Assembly (NCBI GenBank): GCA_963753545.1
Contig: CAVWCQ010000001.1
Span: 1 to 64,000, forward strand
Source: CAVWCQ01 sp963753545
Lineage (GTDB): Bacteria > Chloroflexota > Anaerolineae > Aggregatilineales > Aggregatilineaceae
Length of the DNA stretch: 64,000 nt
Reading direction: 5' to 3'
In this document: piece by piece, positions 55,693 through 64,000 of the stretch
How the letters are laid out: each line of letters opens with the position of its first letter
Position numbering within the stretch: position 1 is the first letter of the stretch
Notes under the pieces: generated by a model
Database searches by the model: none
What the model was told of the DNA's origin: nothing
Seen by the model: only the letters and a program-made list of their open reading frames with translations
Translations under genes and position numbers: made by a program

Positions 55693-57132
55693 ATGTCTCT
55701 TGACCCGCGCCCTTTTTTGATTGGCGGCCAGTGGCGAACCAGCAGCGATGTGCTGGATATTCGTTTTTCGTACACCAATGAGGTGATCGCCCGCGTTTGC
55801 CAGGCCACCGATCAGGACCTGGAAGATGCAATTGTCTCGGCAGTTAAAGGGTTCGAAGTGACCCGCAAGCTGCCCACTCATGCCCGCTCACGCATTCTCT
55901 ATAACCTCCTGGCCCAGATGGAAGAGCGCCGGGCCGAACTGGTGGAAACGTTGATCCTGGAAGGCGGCAAGGCGCGCAAAGTGGCCGAAGCAGAGACGGC
56001 CCGAGCTTTAGAAACCGTGCGCGCGTCAGCCGAAGAAGCCAAGCGCATAGGCGGCGAGATCATTCCCCTCGACTGGACCGAACCGGGCGAAAACCACCAG
56101 GGTTATGTCAAACGCTTTCCTCTGGGGCCAGTGTTAGGCATATCGCCGTTTAACTATCCGCTCAATCTATCCTGCCACAAGTTGGCCCCGGCGATTGCCG
56201 CGGGTAATTCGTTTATTCTCAAACCAGCGTCAGCAACACCGCTCTCATCACTGCTCCTCGCTCAGATGGTGCTCGATGCCGGATATCCGCCAGAAGCACT
56301 GAGCGTCGTGATCTGCCGGGGTTCCAAGGCGGAAAAACTGGTATCCGATCCGCGTATCGCTTTCTTCACCTTTACAGGTAGTTCCGAGGTGGGGTGGCAT
56401 CTCAAAAATATCGCCGGGCGCAAGCGTCTTGGCCTGGAACTGGGCGGCAATGCGGCGGCGATTGTCCACGAAGACGCCAATATTGACTACGCCGTGAACC
56501 GGATCACCGTAGGCGGTTACTCCAATTCAGGCCAGAACTGCATTTCCGTCCAGCGCGTGCTGCTCCACCGCCCTATTTATAATGACACGCTGGAACGCCT
56601 GCTGGACCAAATCGGCGCGCTGAAAGTGGGCGACCCGCGCGATCCGGCTGTTGATGTCGGCCCGATGATCGATCAGAAAGCCGCTTCTCAGGCGTTCGAC
56701 AAAATCCAGGAAGCCGTGCGCGGCGGAGCGCAGGTTTTGCTGGGCGGCACATGTGAGGGAGCGATGCTCCAACCCACCATCCTGGGCAGTACCACACCCG
56801 ATATGCGTATCAACCGCGAAGAAATCTTCGCCCCTGTGATCACAGTCGCTCCCTATGACTCGTTTGACGAAGCGATCCGGCTGGCCAACGATACCGACTA
56901 TGGCTTGCAGTCCGGCGTTTTTACCCAGAACGTGAATCGCATCATGCGCGCCTTTGAGGAAATCCAGGTTGGCGGCTTGCAGATTAACGATGTGTCTACC
57001 TTCCGCGTCGATCAGATGCCCTACGGTGGAGTGAAGGGATCGGGTGTCGGGCGTGAAGGGCCAAGATACGCTATCATGGAGATGACGGAAGAAAAACTGA
57101 TGGTGATCAATCTTGGCGGAGGCCAGGAGTAG
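55693..57132 (+). CDS. NAD(P)-dependent aldehyde dehydrogenase (GapN/lactaldehyde dehydrogenase-like)
   Basis: A complete 479-residue ALDH. FNYPLNLSCHKLAPAIAAGN near residue 150, FTGSSEVGWHLKNIAGRKRL near 225, the base Glu in LELGGNAAAIVHEDA near 250 and the nucleophile Cys in YSNSGQNCISVQRVL near 285 are present. EEIFAPVITVAPYDSFDEAI near 375 and MPYGGVKGSGVGREGPRYAI near 450 complete the fold. The closest subfamilies are non-phosphorylating glyceraldehyde-3-phosphate and lactaldehyde dehydrogenases. Next to larA, oxidation of lactaldehyde to lactate is an attractive inference. AGGAGGAACAG lies before the ATG at 55693. Confidence 0.88.
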   Translation: MSLDPRPFLIGGQWRTSSDVLDIRFSYTNEVIARVCQATDQDLEDAIVSAVKGFEVTRKLPTHARSRILYNLLAQMEERRAELVETLILEGGKARKVAEAETARALETVRASAEEAKRIGGEIIPLDWTEPGENHQGYVKRFPLGPVLGISPFNYPLNLSCHKLAPAIAAGNSFILKPASATPLSSLLLAQMVLDAGYPPEALSVVICRGSKAEKLVSDPRIAFFTFTGSSEVGWHLKNIAGRKRLGLELGGNAAAIVHEDANIDYAVNRITVGGYSNSGQNCISVQRVLLHRPIYNDTLERLLDQIGALKVGDPRDPAVDVGPMIDQKAASQAFDKIQEAVRGGAQVLLGGTCEGAMLQPTILGSTTPDMRINREEIFAPVITVAPYDSFDEAIRLANDTDYGLQSGVFTQNVNRIMRAFEEIQVGGLQINDVSTFRVDQMPYGGVKGSGVGREGPRYAIMEMTEEKLMVINLGGGQE

Positions 57133-57139
57133 CGGAACT

Positions 57140-58402
57140 ATGCCAGCATTCAGCCTGCCTTACGGTAAAACTTATCTGACGCTCAATCTGCCTGACGACT
57201 ATCGGGTGCAGGTTCTGAATCCGGTGGATGTGCCCGCCGCCCCAGACCCGGCCCGATTGGTTGACGAGGCGTTGGCCAACCCGCTCGGTGAAATTAATTG
57301 GGCGGACGTTGAGCGGGCGCGCTCCGTTGCTGTGGTTATCAGTGACAAAACTCGTCCCATCCCACATGCCGCGCTGCTCCCGTTGTTAGCCTGGTTAGAG
57401 GCGCGCGGCTTCTCTCCTCAAGCGATCACGCTGCTGATCGCTACCGGAACACATATTCCGATGCTGCCCGATGAGTTTTTTAAGGTACTGCCGCCGGAGG
57501 TGCTTAGCCGCTATCCTGTTTTTTGCCACGACTGCGACGATCAATCGAATCTGGTGACGCTGGGCACCACCACGCGCGGGACACCTGTATCGGCTAATCG
57601 CCGCTTTATGGACGCCGATCTCCGCATTGTCGTCGGCAATATTGAGCCGCACCAGTTTATGGGCTTTTCGGGTGGGGTAAAAAGCGCGGCAATTGGTTTG
57701 GCGGGTCGGGAAACGATCAACACCAACCACGCGATGATGGTCCACCCACGTTCCGATCTGGCCGAGTACGATCAGAATCCAACCCGGCAGGATATCGAAG
57801 AGATAGGGCGGATGATGGATATTCACCTCGCTCTGAACACAATCATCAACCGTCACAAAGCGATTGTGCACGTTCTGGCTGGTGATCCGGTTGCGGTGAT
57901 GCGAGCTGGAATGCCCCTGGTTCGCCAGCTTTACGAAATCGCGGTTGATGAACCATTTGACGTGGTGTTTACCTGCCCTGGAGGATATCCAAAAGATATC
58001 AATCTCTACCAGGGACAAAAAGCCATGTCGCATGCGTCAAAGGTGACGAAAGATGGCGGTACGATTGTGCTGGTCGCGGCCTGTTCAGAAGGAACCGGCA
58101 GCAAAGGGTATGAAAACTGGATCGCTGGAATGCAGTCACACGAGGCAGTTCTCAAGCGCTTCGCCGGAGAGGAATTCCGGCTTGGCCCGCACAAAGCCTT
58201 TCAGATCGCCCGCGATGCTGTGCGCGTTCGTTTAATTCTTCTGACCGAAATGTCTCCCGATTTTGTGCGCGGTCTGCTGGTCACCCCGGCCTGTACGATT
58301 GATGAAGCGGCGGCGCTGGCCTTGAAGGGCTTACCTTCCGGGGCGCGTATTGGCATCATTCCAATTGCCAACGCGACAATTCCGAATATAGTAAATTATT
58401 GA
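57140..58402 (+). CDS. LarA family racemase/epimerase (nickel-pincer type)
   Basis: LarA interconverts D- and L-lactate with a nickel-pincer nucleotide. IATGTHIPMLPDEFF near residue 105 holds the first catalytic His. IEPHQFMGFSGGVKSAAIGL near 175 holds the second His and the Lys that binds the cofactor. ETINTNHAMMVHPRSDLAEY holds the Ni-ligand His region. VVFTCPGGYPKDINLYQGQK near 285 and EGTGSKGYENWIAGM near 325 are also typical. The family includes malate racemase and other 2-hydroxyacid epimerases, so lactate is not certain. The cofactor genes larB, larC and larE are not in this window. ATG at 57140 is 7 bases after the dehydrogenase stop and has AGGAG upstream. Confidence 0.85.
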   Translation: MPAFSLPYGKTYLTLNLPDDYRVQVLNPVDVPAAPDPARLVDEALANPLGEINWADVERARSVAVVISDKTRPIPHAALLPLLAWLEARGFSPQAITLLIATGTHIPMLPDEFFKVLPPEVLSRYPVFCHDCDDQSNLVTLGTTTRGTPVSANRRFMDADLRIVVGNIEPHQFMGFSGGVKSAAIGLAGRETINTNHAMMVHPRSDLAEYDQNPTRQDIEEIGRMMDIHLALNTIINRHKAIVHVLAGDPVAVMRAGMPLVRQLYEIAVDEPFDVVFTCPGGYPKDINLYQGQKAMSHASKVTKDGGTIVLVAACSEGTGSKGYENWIAGMQSHEAVLKRFAGEEFRLGPHKAFQIARDAVRVRLILLTEMSPDFVRGLLVTPACTIDEAAALALKGLPSGARIGIIPIANATIPNIVNY

Positions 58403-58748
58403 GTAACCAGGAGGCAGTTCAGATTATTGAATCTATAATCTACAAATAGACGATTGATCTATTTAGCACGATCTTTCGCCGCTGCGTCTTATTCTCATCC
58501 AGACCTTTACAGAATTTTTATGGGATTTAGTTATCGATTTTAATTTAGACCAGTTATGCTGGTGGATAAGTTTTAGAACAAGCATATTAATTGGGTCAAG
58601 GTTTACCTGAATTCTCGGGATCTGTTTCTAATTCCTGGTTCAGGCCACACTACTTCCCATTCATGGCGGGTTATTCGATCCCACCCACTGCCCGGCGGGG
58701 ACGGGGTAGATTGATCATCCTGCGGGTATCGATTTTTCGGAGGGTATT
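58403..58748. other. 346-bp AT-rich intergenic region
   Basis: It separates larA from the exopolysaccharide locus and is clearly more AT-rich than the genes around it. No gene or convincing terminator is seen. It probably holds the promoter of the exopolysaccharide operon. A GGAGGG site is directly before the ATG at 58749. Confidence 0.5.
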
Positions 58749-60120
58749 ATGGAACTGCGCGAGTACATGCGCATACTGCTAAAGCGCTGGTGGATTATTG
58801 TTCCCCTGACGCTTGTTTCGCTGGCTGTGGCTCTTCTGTTTAGCTATTCTCAAACTCCCACATACGAGTCTACATCGACCTACGTTGCCCGCTTGGACGC
58901 ACCAGGACCTGCCGATACCCCTGATACCATTATTTATGGTATGGATACGCTAACGGGTCGCCAGCAGATTTTTGTGACTTATTGCCAGTTGATGACCAGT
59001 AATGCGGTGCGCGCCGAAGCGTTTGCACTGCTGAACGCCAACACCTCGCAGTTCAAGTCGAGTGATTACAAAGTGATCTGCACCAATCTGCCCGAAACGA
59101 ACGTGCTGCGGCTGGCGGTCCAGGGTCCATCACCGGCGCTCGTCAGGCGGCTCAACGAGGCGGTTGGGGTAGCGGGCCTGGTTCGCGCCAATAACCTGTA
59201 CAGTTACTTCCGCCTGGAAAACCTGGATCCCGTTGCATTGGAGAAAAAGCCGATTGCGCCTAAACACCTGCAGAACGGTGTGTTGGGCGGTGTATTTGGC
59301 TTGGCCATCGGCGTTTCGCTGGCGCTGATCATCGAATATCTGCGTACCCCCCTGGAGCGCATGGAAGCGATGTCGATCCGGCACCCGCAGATGGGTATTT
59401 ACAACGAGCGTTACTTCCGCAGCCGTCTGGAAGAAGAAACCAACCGCGCTCATGCTCGCTTGCGCCCCATCAGTGTGGCAATACTTTATCTGCAGACCGG
59501 ATGAAGACTTCGCTTTGCTGCCTGAAGGTATCCGTAATACCATGCTGCGCAACGCCTCGCTCATGATGCAGGATGCCCTGCGGCAGGGTGATATGATCGC
59601 CTATTTGAGACCGCAAACCTACGGGATATTGCTGCCCGAAACACCCGGCGATGAGGCACAGTCCGTTCTTCAAAAGCTTCATGCCGATTTGCGTACACGC
59701 ACGTTCCAGGCAAGTGGTTATGTGTCCAGCTTTATCGCCAATACGGGCGTCGTCTCAAGCAGTGGTGGATCGCTGGGATACCAGGCCACGCTCGAAAAAG
59801 CTGCCGAAGCTTTACGGACGGCTGAGGAACAGGGCGAAAATACCATTCACCTTATTCGTGCCACTCCGCGCCCCTTTGTCAGTTCCGAAGAAAGCGAATT
59901 CAGTGTTGCCAGCGAGCCGGTTGAAGAACCCGGATCGATTAATCCCTTTGCGGGTGGCGATTTGAGTTCGTTAGGCTCATCCTGGGAAGAAAACCCGTCG
60001 TCGGACGTATTCGATAACTGGCCCACGAATCAGAATGGTCGCGCTCGCGCCGAAGATAACCAGGTAGGAGACCGTTCCGACGGCATGGCTGACGCAGTAC
60101 CACCCACTACGCCGAATTAG
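58749..60120 (+). CDS. Wzz-type chain-length protein fused to a degenerate GGDEF domain, one frameshift
   Basis: Residues 1-200 are Wzz-like: MELREYMRILLKRWWIIVPL begins the first membrane helix, an extracytoplasmic part (PTYESTSTYVARLDAP) follows, and a second helix lies near 180-200 (GVLGGVFGLAIGVSLALIIE). Behind it, GIYNERYFRSRLEEETNRAH and RLRPISVAILYL are the first strands of a GGDEF fold. A frameshift near 59490-59503 then moves to the next frame, which continues ASLMMQDALRQGDMIAYLRP, QTYGILLPETPGDEAQSVLQ and ATLEKAAEALRTAEEQGENT. The active-site GGDEF is replaced by RPQTYG, so diguanylate cyclase activity is not expected. The C-terminal 75 residues are an acidic disordered tail. In total about 457 residues. 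Wzz-type proteins set polysaccharide chain length; the cytoplasmic domain may sense a nucleotide. The ligase gene starts 13 bases later. Confidence 0.75.
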
Positions 60121-60133
60121 CGAGGATTTTGTC

Positions 60134-61666
60134 GTGGCCGATCAAGTTGCTTTGCGCAGTTTCCGGTCAACCTCGTTGACCACGCAGAGATCTAAGCAGG
60201 CTGTCAATATCCTGATCGTGCTCGGAACGCTCCTGGCCATTATTGGAGCTGCTGCTATTGGCTTGACTTCCTATGGCCTGGTAGTCGTGCTGGGCTTCGT
60301 GGCTGCCGCGGTGGCCATAGCCATTTTGCTGCGCCCTGAGATCGGCCTCTACATCCTGATTGTTTTTGTCTTCACCAACCTGTCGGATGTGTTAATTAGA
60401 ACGTTTGACATGCCCAGCACCAACAAGCCTCTGATTACCCTCATCCTTGTCGGCACGCTCGCAAATCGCGTTGTGCTCCAACGGAAGCCTGTGATCTTCC
60501 GTGGCTCAGAGTTGGCTGTTCTGGCCTATGGCATGGTGGTATTGCTGTCTCTGTTAGGCTCAAACACTCAGACCGGAGTGAAAACGCAGCTGCTGGACTG
60601 GCTCAAGGACTATGCGATCGTGATCATCATCGTCCAGCTTTCCGGAGACGAACAGGTCTGGAAGCGTATGCAGTGGGCCTTGATCCTTTCCGCGGCTTTT
60701 CTGGCAACACTGAGCTGCTATCAGGTGCTTACGGGGGACTATTCACGCACGTTCTACGGTCTTGCCAATGCGCCGGTTCATCAGGTGATCGCCGGATTCG
60801 ACAACCAGCGCGTAACAGGACCCCTGGTTGATCCGAATTTTTATGCCATGACCCTGTTAATCGTTTTGCCGATGGCGGCCTATCAGATGCTCTCCCGTCG
60901 TGGCTGGGTACTTCGCATCGTTGGCACCTACGCTTTTCTGGTTATCCTGGCAACGATCATCTTCACTTACTCGCGTGGCGCATTCCTGGCGCTGGTCATT
61001 GTCGGTATCCTGATCGTGCGCGACAGGCGCTACAACCCCTATAAAATTGGGCTGATTTTGCTTGTACTGGTAGCAATCCTGTCGCCAATCATCCCTCCCA
61101 GATTTATTGATCGGATCAGCACGTTGACCGACGTGCTGCCCGGTAGTAGTACATTGCAGACGCAAACCGAAGTATCCTTCCGAGGCCGGTCCAGCGAGGC
61201 CATCGTGGCGACACAGATGTTCCGCGATTATCCCATTCTCGGGGTCGGTCATGGCAACTACAAGAATATGTATCTGGAGTATTCGTCTCGGCTAGGTATA
61301 GATGCTCGATTTGAAAATAGGCAGGCGCACAGCCTGTATCTTGAGATCATAGCCGAAACCGGTATTTTGGAAATCGTTGTCTTTCTCGCCATGCTGGCAG
61401 TGCTGTTTATTAACCTGCAGCGCGCCAAGCAATTGTTGATCGAGATGCGGCGGTCCAGTTTGAACACCTGGGTAAATGGTATCCAGTACGGTTTTATCGC
61501 TTACCTGCTCGCCAGTTTCTTTTTACATGGCGATTACATCCGCTACTTCTGGCTCATTGTAGGATTCGTTTCGGCAACCAGTGTCATGGCAGAAGAAATG
61601 TACCGCAGCCATACCGAGGCGAAAACCTTAGTGTCATCTGGTTCTTTGGCATCCAATTTCGAATAG
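60134..61666 (+). CDS. O-antigen ligase/Wzy-type polymerase family protein
   Basis: The 510-residue protein has about 11-12 membrane helices. The large loop and following block have RGRSSEAIVATQMFRDYPIL and GVGHGNYKNMYLEYS, then AHSLYLEIIAETGILEIVVF, where the His of the Wzy_C domain is conserved. It joins or polymerises undecaprenyl-linked glycans outside the cell. No lipid A-core is expected in this organism, so polymerase or surface-glycan attachment is more likely than LPS ligation. GTG at 60134 has GAGGAT upstream. It lies between the Wzz-type gene and the BcsB-like gene in one plus-strand unit. Confidence 0.85.
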   Translation: MADQVALRSFRSTSLTTQRSKQAVNILIVLGTLLAIIGAAAIGLTSYGLVVVLGFVAAAVAIAILLRPEIGLYILIVFVFTNLSDVLIRTFDMPSTNKPLITLILVGTLANRVVLQRKPVIFRGSELAVLAYGMVVLLSLLGSNTQTGVKTQLLDWLKDYAIVIIIVQLSGDEQVWKRMQWALILSAAFLATLSCYQVLTGDYSRTFYGLANAPVHQVIAGFDNQRVTGPLVDPNFYAMTLLIVLPMAAYQMLSRRGWVLRIVGTYAFLVILATIIFTYSRGAFLALVIVGILIVRDRRYNPYKIGLILLVLVAILSPIIPPRFIDRISTLTDVLPGSSTLQTQTEVSFRGRSSEAIVATQMFRDYPILGVGHGNYKNMYLEYSSRLGIDARFENRQAHSLYLEIIAETGILEIVVFLAMLAVLFINLQRAKQLLIEMRRSSLNTWVNGIQYGFIAYLLASFFLHGDYIRYFWLIVGFVSATSVMAEEMYRSHTEAKTLVSSGSLASNFE

Positions 61667-61676
61667 GCAGTGCGTT

Positions 61677-64000
61677 ATGCGAACTTTTCGATATCTATTC
61701 ATTCTGATAGGCAGCGTTGGCACGCTGCTGGCTATGGCTTTCGCGATCTCTGGGACTTTGGCTCAGGACGTGACCGCTACTCCCAATCCCGGCATACCCA
61801 CCTTGCTGCCAGCCTGCAACGCTTACTACGTCACGGCTGCCAATGCGAATGTCCGGGCATGCGCAGCAGCAGGCTGCCGTATCGTTACCCAACTCCCGCG
61901 TAACTCCATGCTATGCGTGTTGGGTGAGGCCGATACCGACAAGTGGTTCCAGGTTGATCTGGCTCCCGAAGATGCGTCGTCGCCTATTGTTTTTGTCAGT
62001 GCCGATGTTGTCGCCCGGGGTGCGCCCAATGCGGCAGGCGCAAGCTGCCAGTCATACCTGGTGAACCAGGACACAACAACAGTTTATAGTTGTCCCGGGA
62101 CTGCATGTAATGTGCTCGGCGCAATGAAGTTCGAGGACTGGTTGTGCGCTCAGGACTTTACCAGCCAGTATCCGGGATGGTTATATGCGTCTGACTCCGA
62201 TTCCGGTCTTGTCGGTTGGGTGCAAAACACGGGTCTGAAAGCAGGACGCCCCAACACAAATACGGCTCCGTCACGCACACCAGGACCAGCCACCTTTACC
62301 AGCGAACCGCAAACTCCCATCCCCACCCGGACGGTTGGCCCGGCGACGATGACGCCCGCTGGCCCAATTACCCTGGCTGGGGCAGAACCGGCTTGCCAGC
62401 AATATCATGTTGTTGGCGATACAGCCCAGCTCCGCACCTGTGCCGGAACGAACTGTGAGGTAGCCCAGACACTCTCTCGCGAGGAGGCGCTATGCGTGCG
62501 CGGAATCACGGATAATCCCGAATGGCTGATTGTAGACATGCAGCCAGACGCGGCCTCACCTTTGTACGCTGTCCAGCGCGACGAAATAGCCCCAGGACTG
62601 CCCAATATTGGGTGTGAACCCTGGGAAGTGATTGCTCCAGTTGATGCCAATATCCGCGAATGCGCCAGCTTGACCTGCCAGATTTTGGGCACAGTCAGCA
62701 ATGGCGATTGGGTTTGCGCGCGGGCGTTTGGCGGGGCATATGAAGACTGGGTGATGATTGATATCCCTGGCGGACGTACTGGTGTATGGATTTTCGCTTC
62801 GGCTGTTCGCAAGCTGGCGGACACTGGCACGCCCGCCGCTTTTACGCCGTCTGGTCCAATGGCCTGCCAGCCTTATACCGTGAACGTGTCCCGCGCGAAT
62901 GTGCGAACCTGCCCCTCAACGGACTGCGGTGTAGCGGGTAGGCTGGATCAGGGCAGCGAACTCTGCGTCTATGGCCCTGCCGCGGGAGCAGAAACGACCT
63001 GGTTTATGGTCGATCTCACCCCAGACGATCCGAACGATGCAGTGTCGTTTATCAGCCAGAATCTCGTTTCCCCCGTGGCGGCAGTCGCAGCCGTTGGAAC
63101 GCCAACCCTGGCCCCATCAGCCACTGAAACGCCGTCTGGCCCGCCAACTGTGACGCCAACCCCGACGCCATTTGTCACGCTGCTTCCGACAGCCGTTGCC
63201 CCGGTGACGAATGCCGCTGCTCCTGCGACGCCTATTCTCTCTAAGGAAGTCGTCCTGTCCACCCTGCGCGTGCGTGACTTTGAACTGACCTCACCGCGTG
63301 GTTCGAACCGCTTCCGCTTCCAGCTTCCTGATGACTGGTACATGGATGGCAACAGCGTCCTGTATTTGAATATTGAATACTTCGAAACTCGGCCCCCGGC
63401 CCAGCCTGGCGTCCCAAATGTGCCGTTGACCAGTATGCTGTCGATCAAGCTGGACAACGATCTGGTGTCGTCCATCACGCTCGATAACACCATTGTTGGG
63501 CCGCAGACCCTGGCTATTCCACTGCCCGCCTCGCTGATCGCCAGCACGGATCGGCGTAATCATTCTATTGAAGTGACGCTGGATGCGGAAGATCACTGCT
63601 TGCTCAACTCCGAGGCAAAGGTCTTTGTCCGCTCCGATATGTCCTTCTTCCATTTCGAGTTCCGTGAAACACCGCCTGTACTCGATCTGGCAGCCTATCC
63701 ACGCCCATTCTATAACCAGCGTTTTGCGGACGATCCTGAGTCTGTGCTGATGGTCCTGCCGCTCGATCCTGCTGATGTTGATATGCAGGCAGCGGCGCGT
63801 CTTTCGGCAGGGCTTGGCTTCCTGACGGGCCAGGGTCTGCATATCAATGTCGTTTCTGCAGAGGATATCACCGATCAGGAACGCCAGAGCAGTAACCTGC
63901 TGTTGGTTGGTCAGCTTGGAACCAATCCACTGATCGATCAGATGTATGCCGACAACCTGTTCCATACTCAACTGGACAGCGCGGGCAATATGACCATGAG
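61677..64000 (+). CDS. Secreted protein with five SH3b repeats and a BcsB-like domain (3' end outside window)
   Basis: The frame is open from ATG 61677 to the window end (over 770 residues). A signal peptide (YLFILIGSVGTLLAMAFAIS) is followed by five SH3b-like repeats, each opening with a Cys and carrying a NVR.C....C pattern: near 61815 (ANVRACAAAGC), 62043 (VYSCPGTAC), 62392 (QLRTCAGTNC), 62610 (NIRECASLTC) and 62863 (NVRTCPSTDC). Pro/Thr linkers separate the second, third and last repeats. From about 63265 the sequence is BcsB-like (RFRFQLPDDWYMDGNSVLYL, LPLDPADVDMQAAARLSAGL), the carbohydrate-binding partner of cellulose synthase BcsA. BcsA itself would lie to the right. The Cys pairs probably form disulphides. 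The gene starts 10 bases after the ligase stop. Confidence 0.8.
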   Translation, partial: MRTFRYLFILIGSVGTLLAMAFAISGTLAQDVTATPNPGIPTLLPACNAYYVTAANANVRACAAAGCRIVTQLPRNSMLCVLGEADTDKWFQVDLAPEDASSPIVFVSADVVARGAPNAAGASCQSYLVNQDTTTVYSCPGTACNVLGAMKFEDWLCAQDFTSQYPGWLYASDSDSGLVGWVQNTGLKAGRPNTNTAPSRTPGPATFTSEPQTPIPTRTVGPATMTPAGPITLAGAEPACQQYHVVGDTAQLRTCAGTNCEVAQTLSREEALCVRGITDNPEWLIVDMQPDAASPLYAVQRDEIAPGLPNIGCEPWEVIAPVDANIRECASLTCQILGTVSNGDWVCARAFGGAYEDWVMIDIPGGRTGVWIFASAVRKLADTGTPAAFTPSGPMACQPYTVNVSRANVRTCPSTDCGVAGRLDQGSELCVYGPAAGAETTWFMVDLTPDDPNDAVSFISQNLVSPVAAVAAVGTPTLAPSATETPSGPPTVTPTPTPFVTLLPTAVAPVTNAAAPATPILSKEVVLSTLRVRDFELTSPRGSNRFRFQLPDDWYMDGNSVLYLNIEYFETRPPAQPGVPNVPLTSMLSIKLDNDLVSSITLDNTIVGPQTLAIPLPASLIASTDRRNHSIEVTLDAEDHCLLNSEAKVFVRSDMSFFHFEFRETPPVLDLAAYPRPFYNQRFADDPESVLMVLPLDPADVDMQAAARLSAGLGFLTGQGLHINVVSAEDITDQERQSSNLLLVGQLGTNPLIDQMYADNLFHTQLDSAGNMTM

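Noticed and set aside
1..64000. CRISPR arrays, rRNA genes and insertion sequences
   Set aside because: No regularly spaced repeats, no rRNA-like stretches and no transposase motifs or terminal inverted repeats were seen.

Overview
The window reads as a Chloroflexota (Anaerolineae-like) chromosome segment, probably from a metagenome assembly. From about 8.5 kb to the right end the genes form a consistent set: radA, nadK, recN, holA, nifJ, a sortase, a VanW protein, PhnD/C/E transport genes, a thioester alpha-2-macroglobulin and many Thr/Pro-rich lipoprotein-style linkers. Base use looks even across this part, and no LPS or outer-membrane assembly genes are visible. This assignment rests on family content, not on a marker gene. 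The first 4 kb does not fit: it holds decayed pieces of a DUF885 protein, a small secreted protein and a TonB-dependent receptor, which are typical of diderms such as Acidobacteria.

Layout. 1-4 kb: broken foreign-looking genes. 4.2-8.5 kb: AT-richer signalling block with a decayed PAS/NarL-type histidine kinase, a CheB-CheR-PAS protein and the start of another kinase. It ends at a two-way terminator and tRNA-Arg(CCG). 8.6-31.6 kb: housekeeping and envelope genes, including an EthD-YbaK fusion, VanW, a glutamine cyclotransferase, radA, a GH4 glycosidase, nadK-(Zn finger)-recN, an SGNH-like/MBOAT acyltransferase pair, AmrS, PIG-L deacetylase, kbl, an STAS protein, holA and a HAD-sortase pair. 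31.8-36 kb: nifJ and a lone receiver domain. 36-47.7 kb (minus strand): a very large A2M gene, phnDCE with an unusual PhnE, and a P-loop kinase. 47.8-52.7 kb (minus): SDR remnant, acyl-CoA dehydrogenase, DUF35 OB-fold protein and thiolase, then pncB. 52.9-58.4 kb (plus): ROK regulator, fucose-isomerase-like protein, aldehyde dehydrogenase and LarA. 58.7-64 kb (plus): an exopolysaccharide locus running off the right edge.

Regulation. Two GAAC-N4-GTTC palindromes of the Gram-positive LexA type sit exactly between the -35 and -10 elements of the promoters of radA and of nadK-(Zn finger)-recN, so both repair genes appear to be under SOS control. A 221-231 bp intergenic repeat with conserved ends and a diverged middle occurs in opposite orientation before radA and beside the A2M gene.

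Most unusual gene architectures: a Wzz-type chain-length protein fused to a GGDEF domain that has lost its GGDEF motif; a BcsB-like protein preceded by five cysteine-paired SH3b repeats; a PhnE permease split by an extra membrane block of about 320 residues; an EthD-YbaK fusion; and a DUF35 protein without zinc-ribbon cysteines.

Quality warning. Many conserved long genes (nifJ, A2M, phnE, phnD, the P-loop kinase, the Wzz fusion, CheB-CheR) carry single frameshifts, and the MBOAT gene has an in-frame stop. Uncorrected sequencing indels explain most of these better than gene decay; the first 5.4 kb is much worse and may be truly decayed or misassembled.
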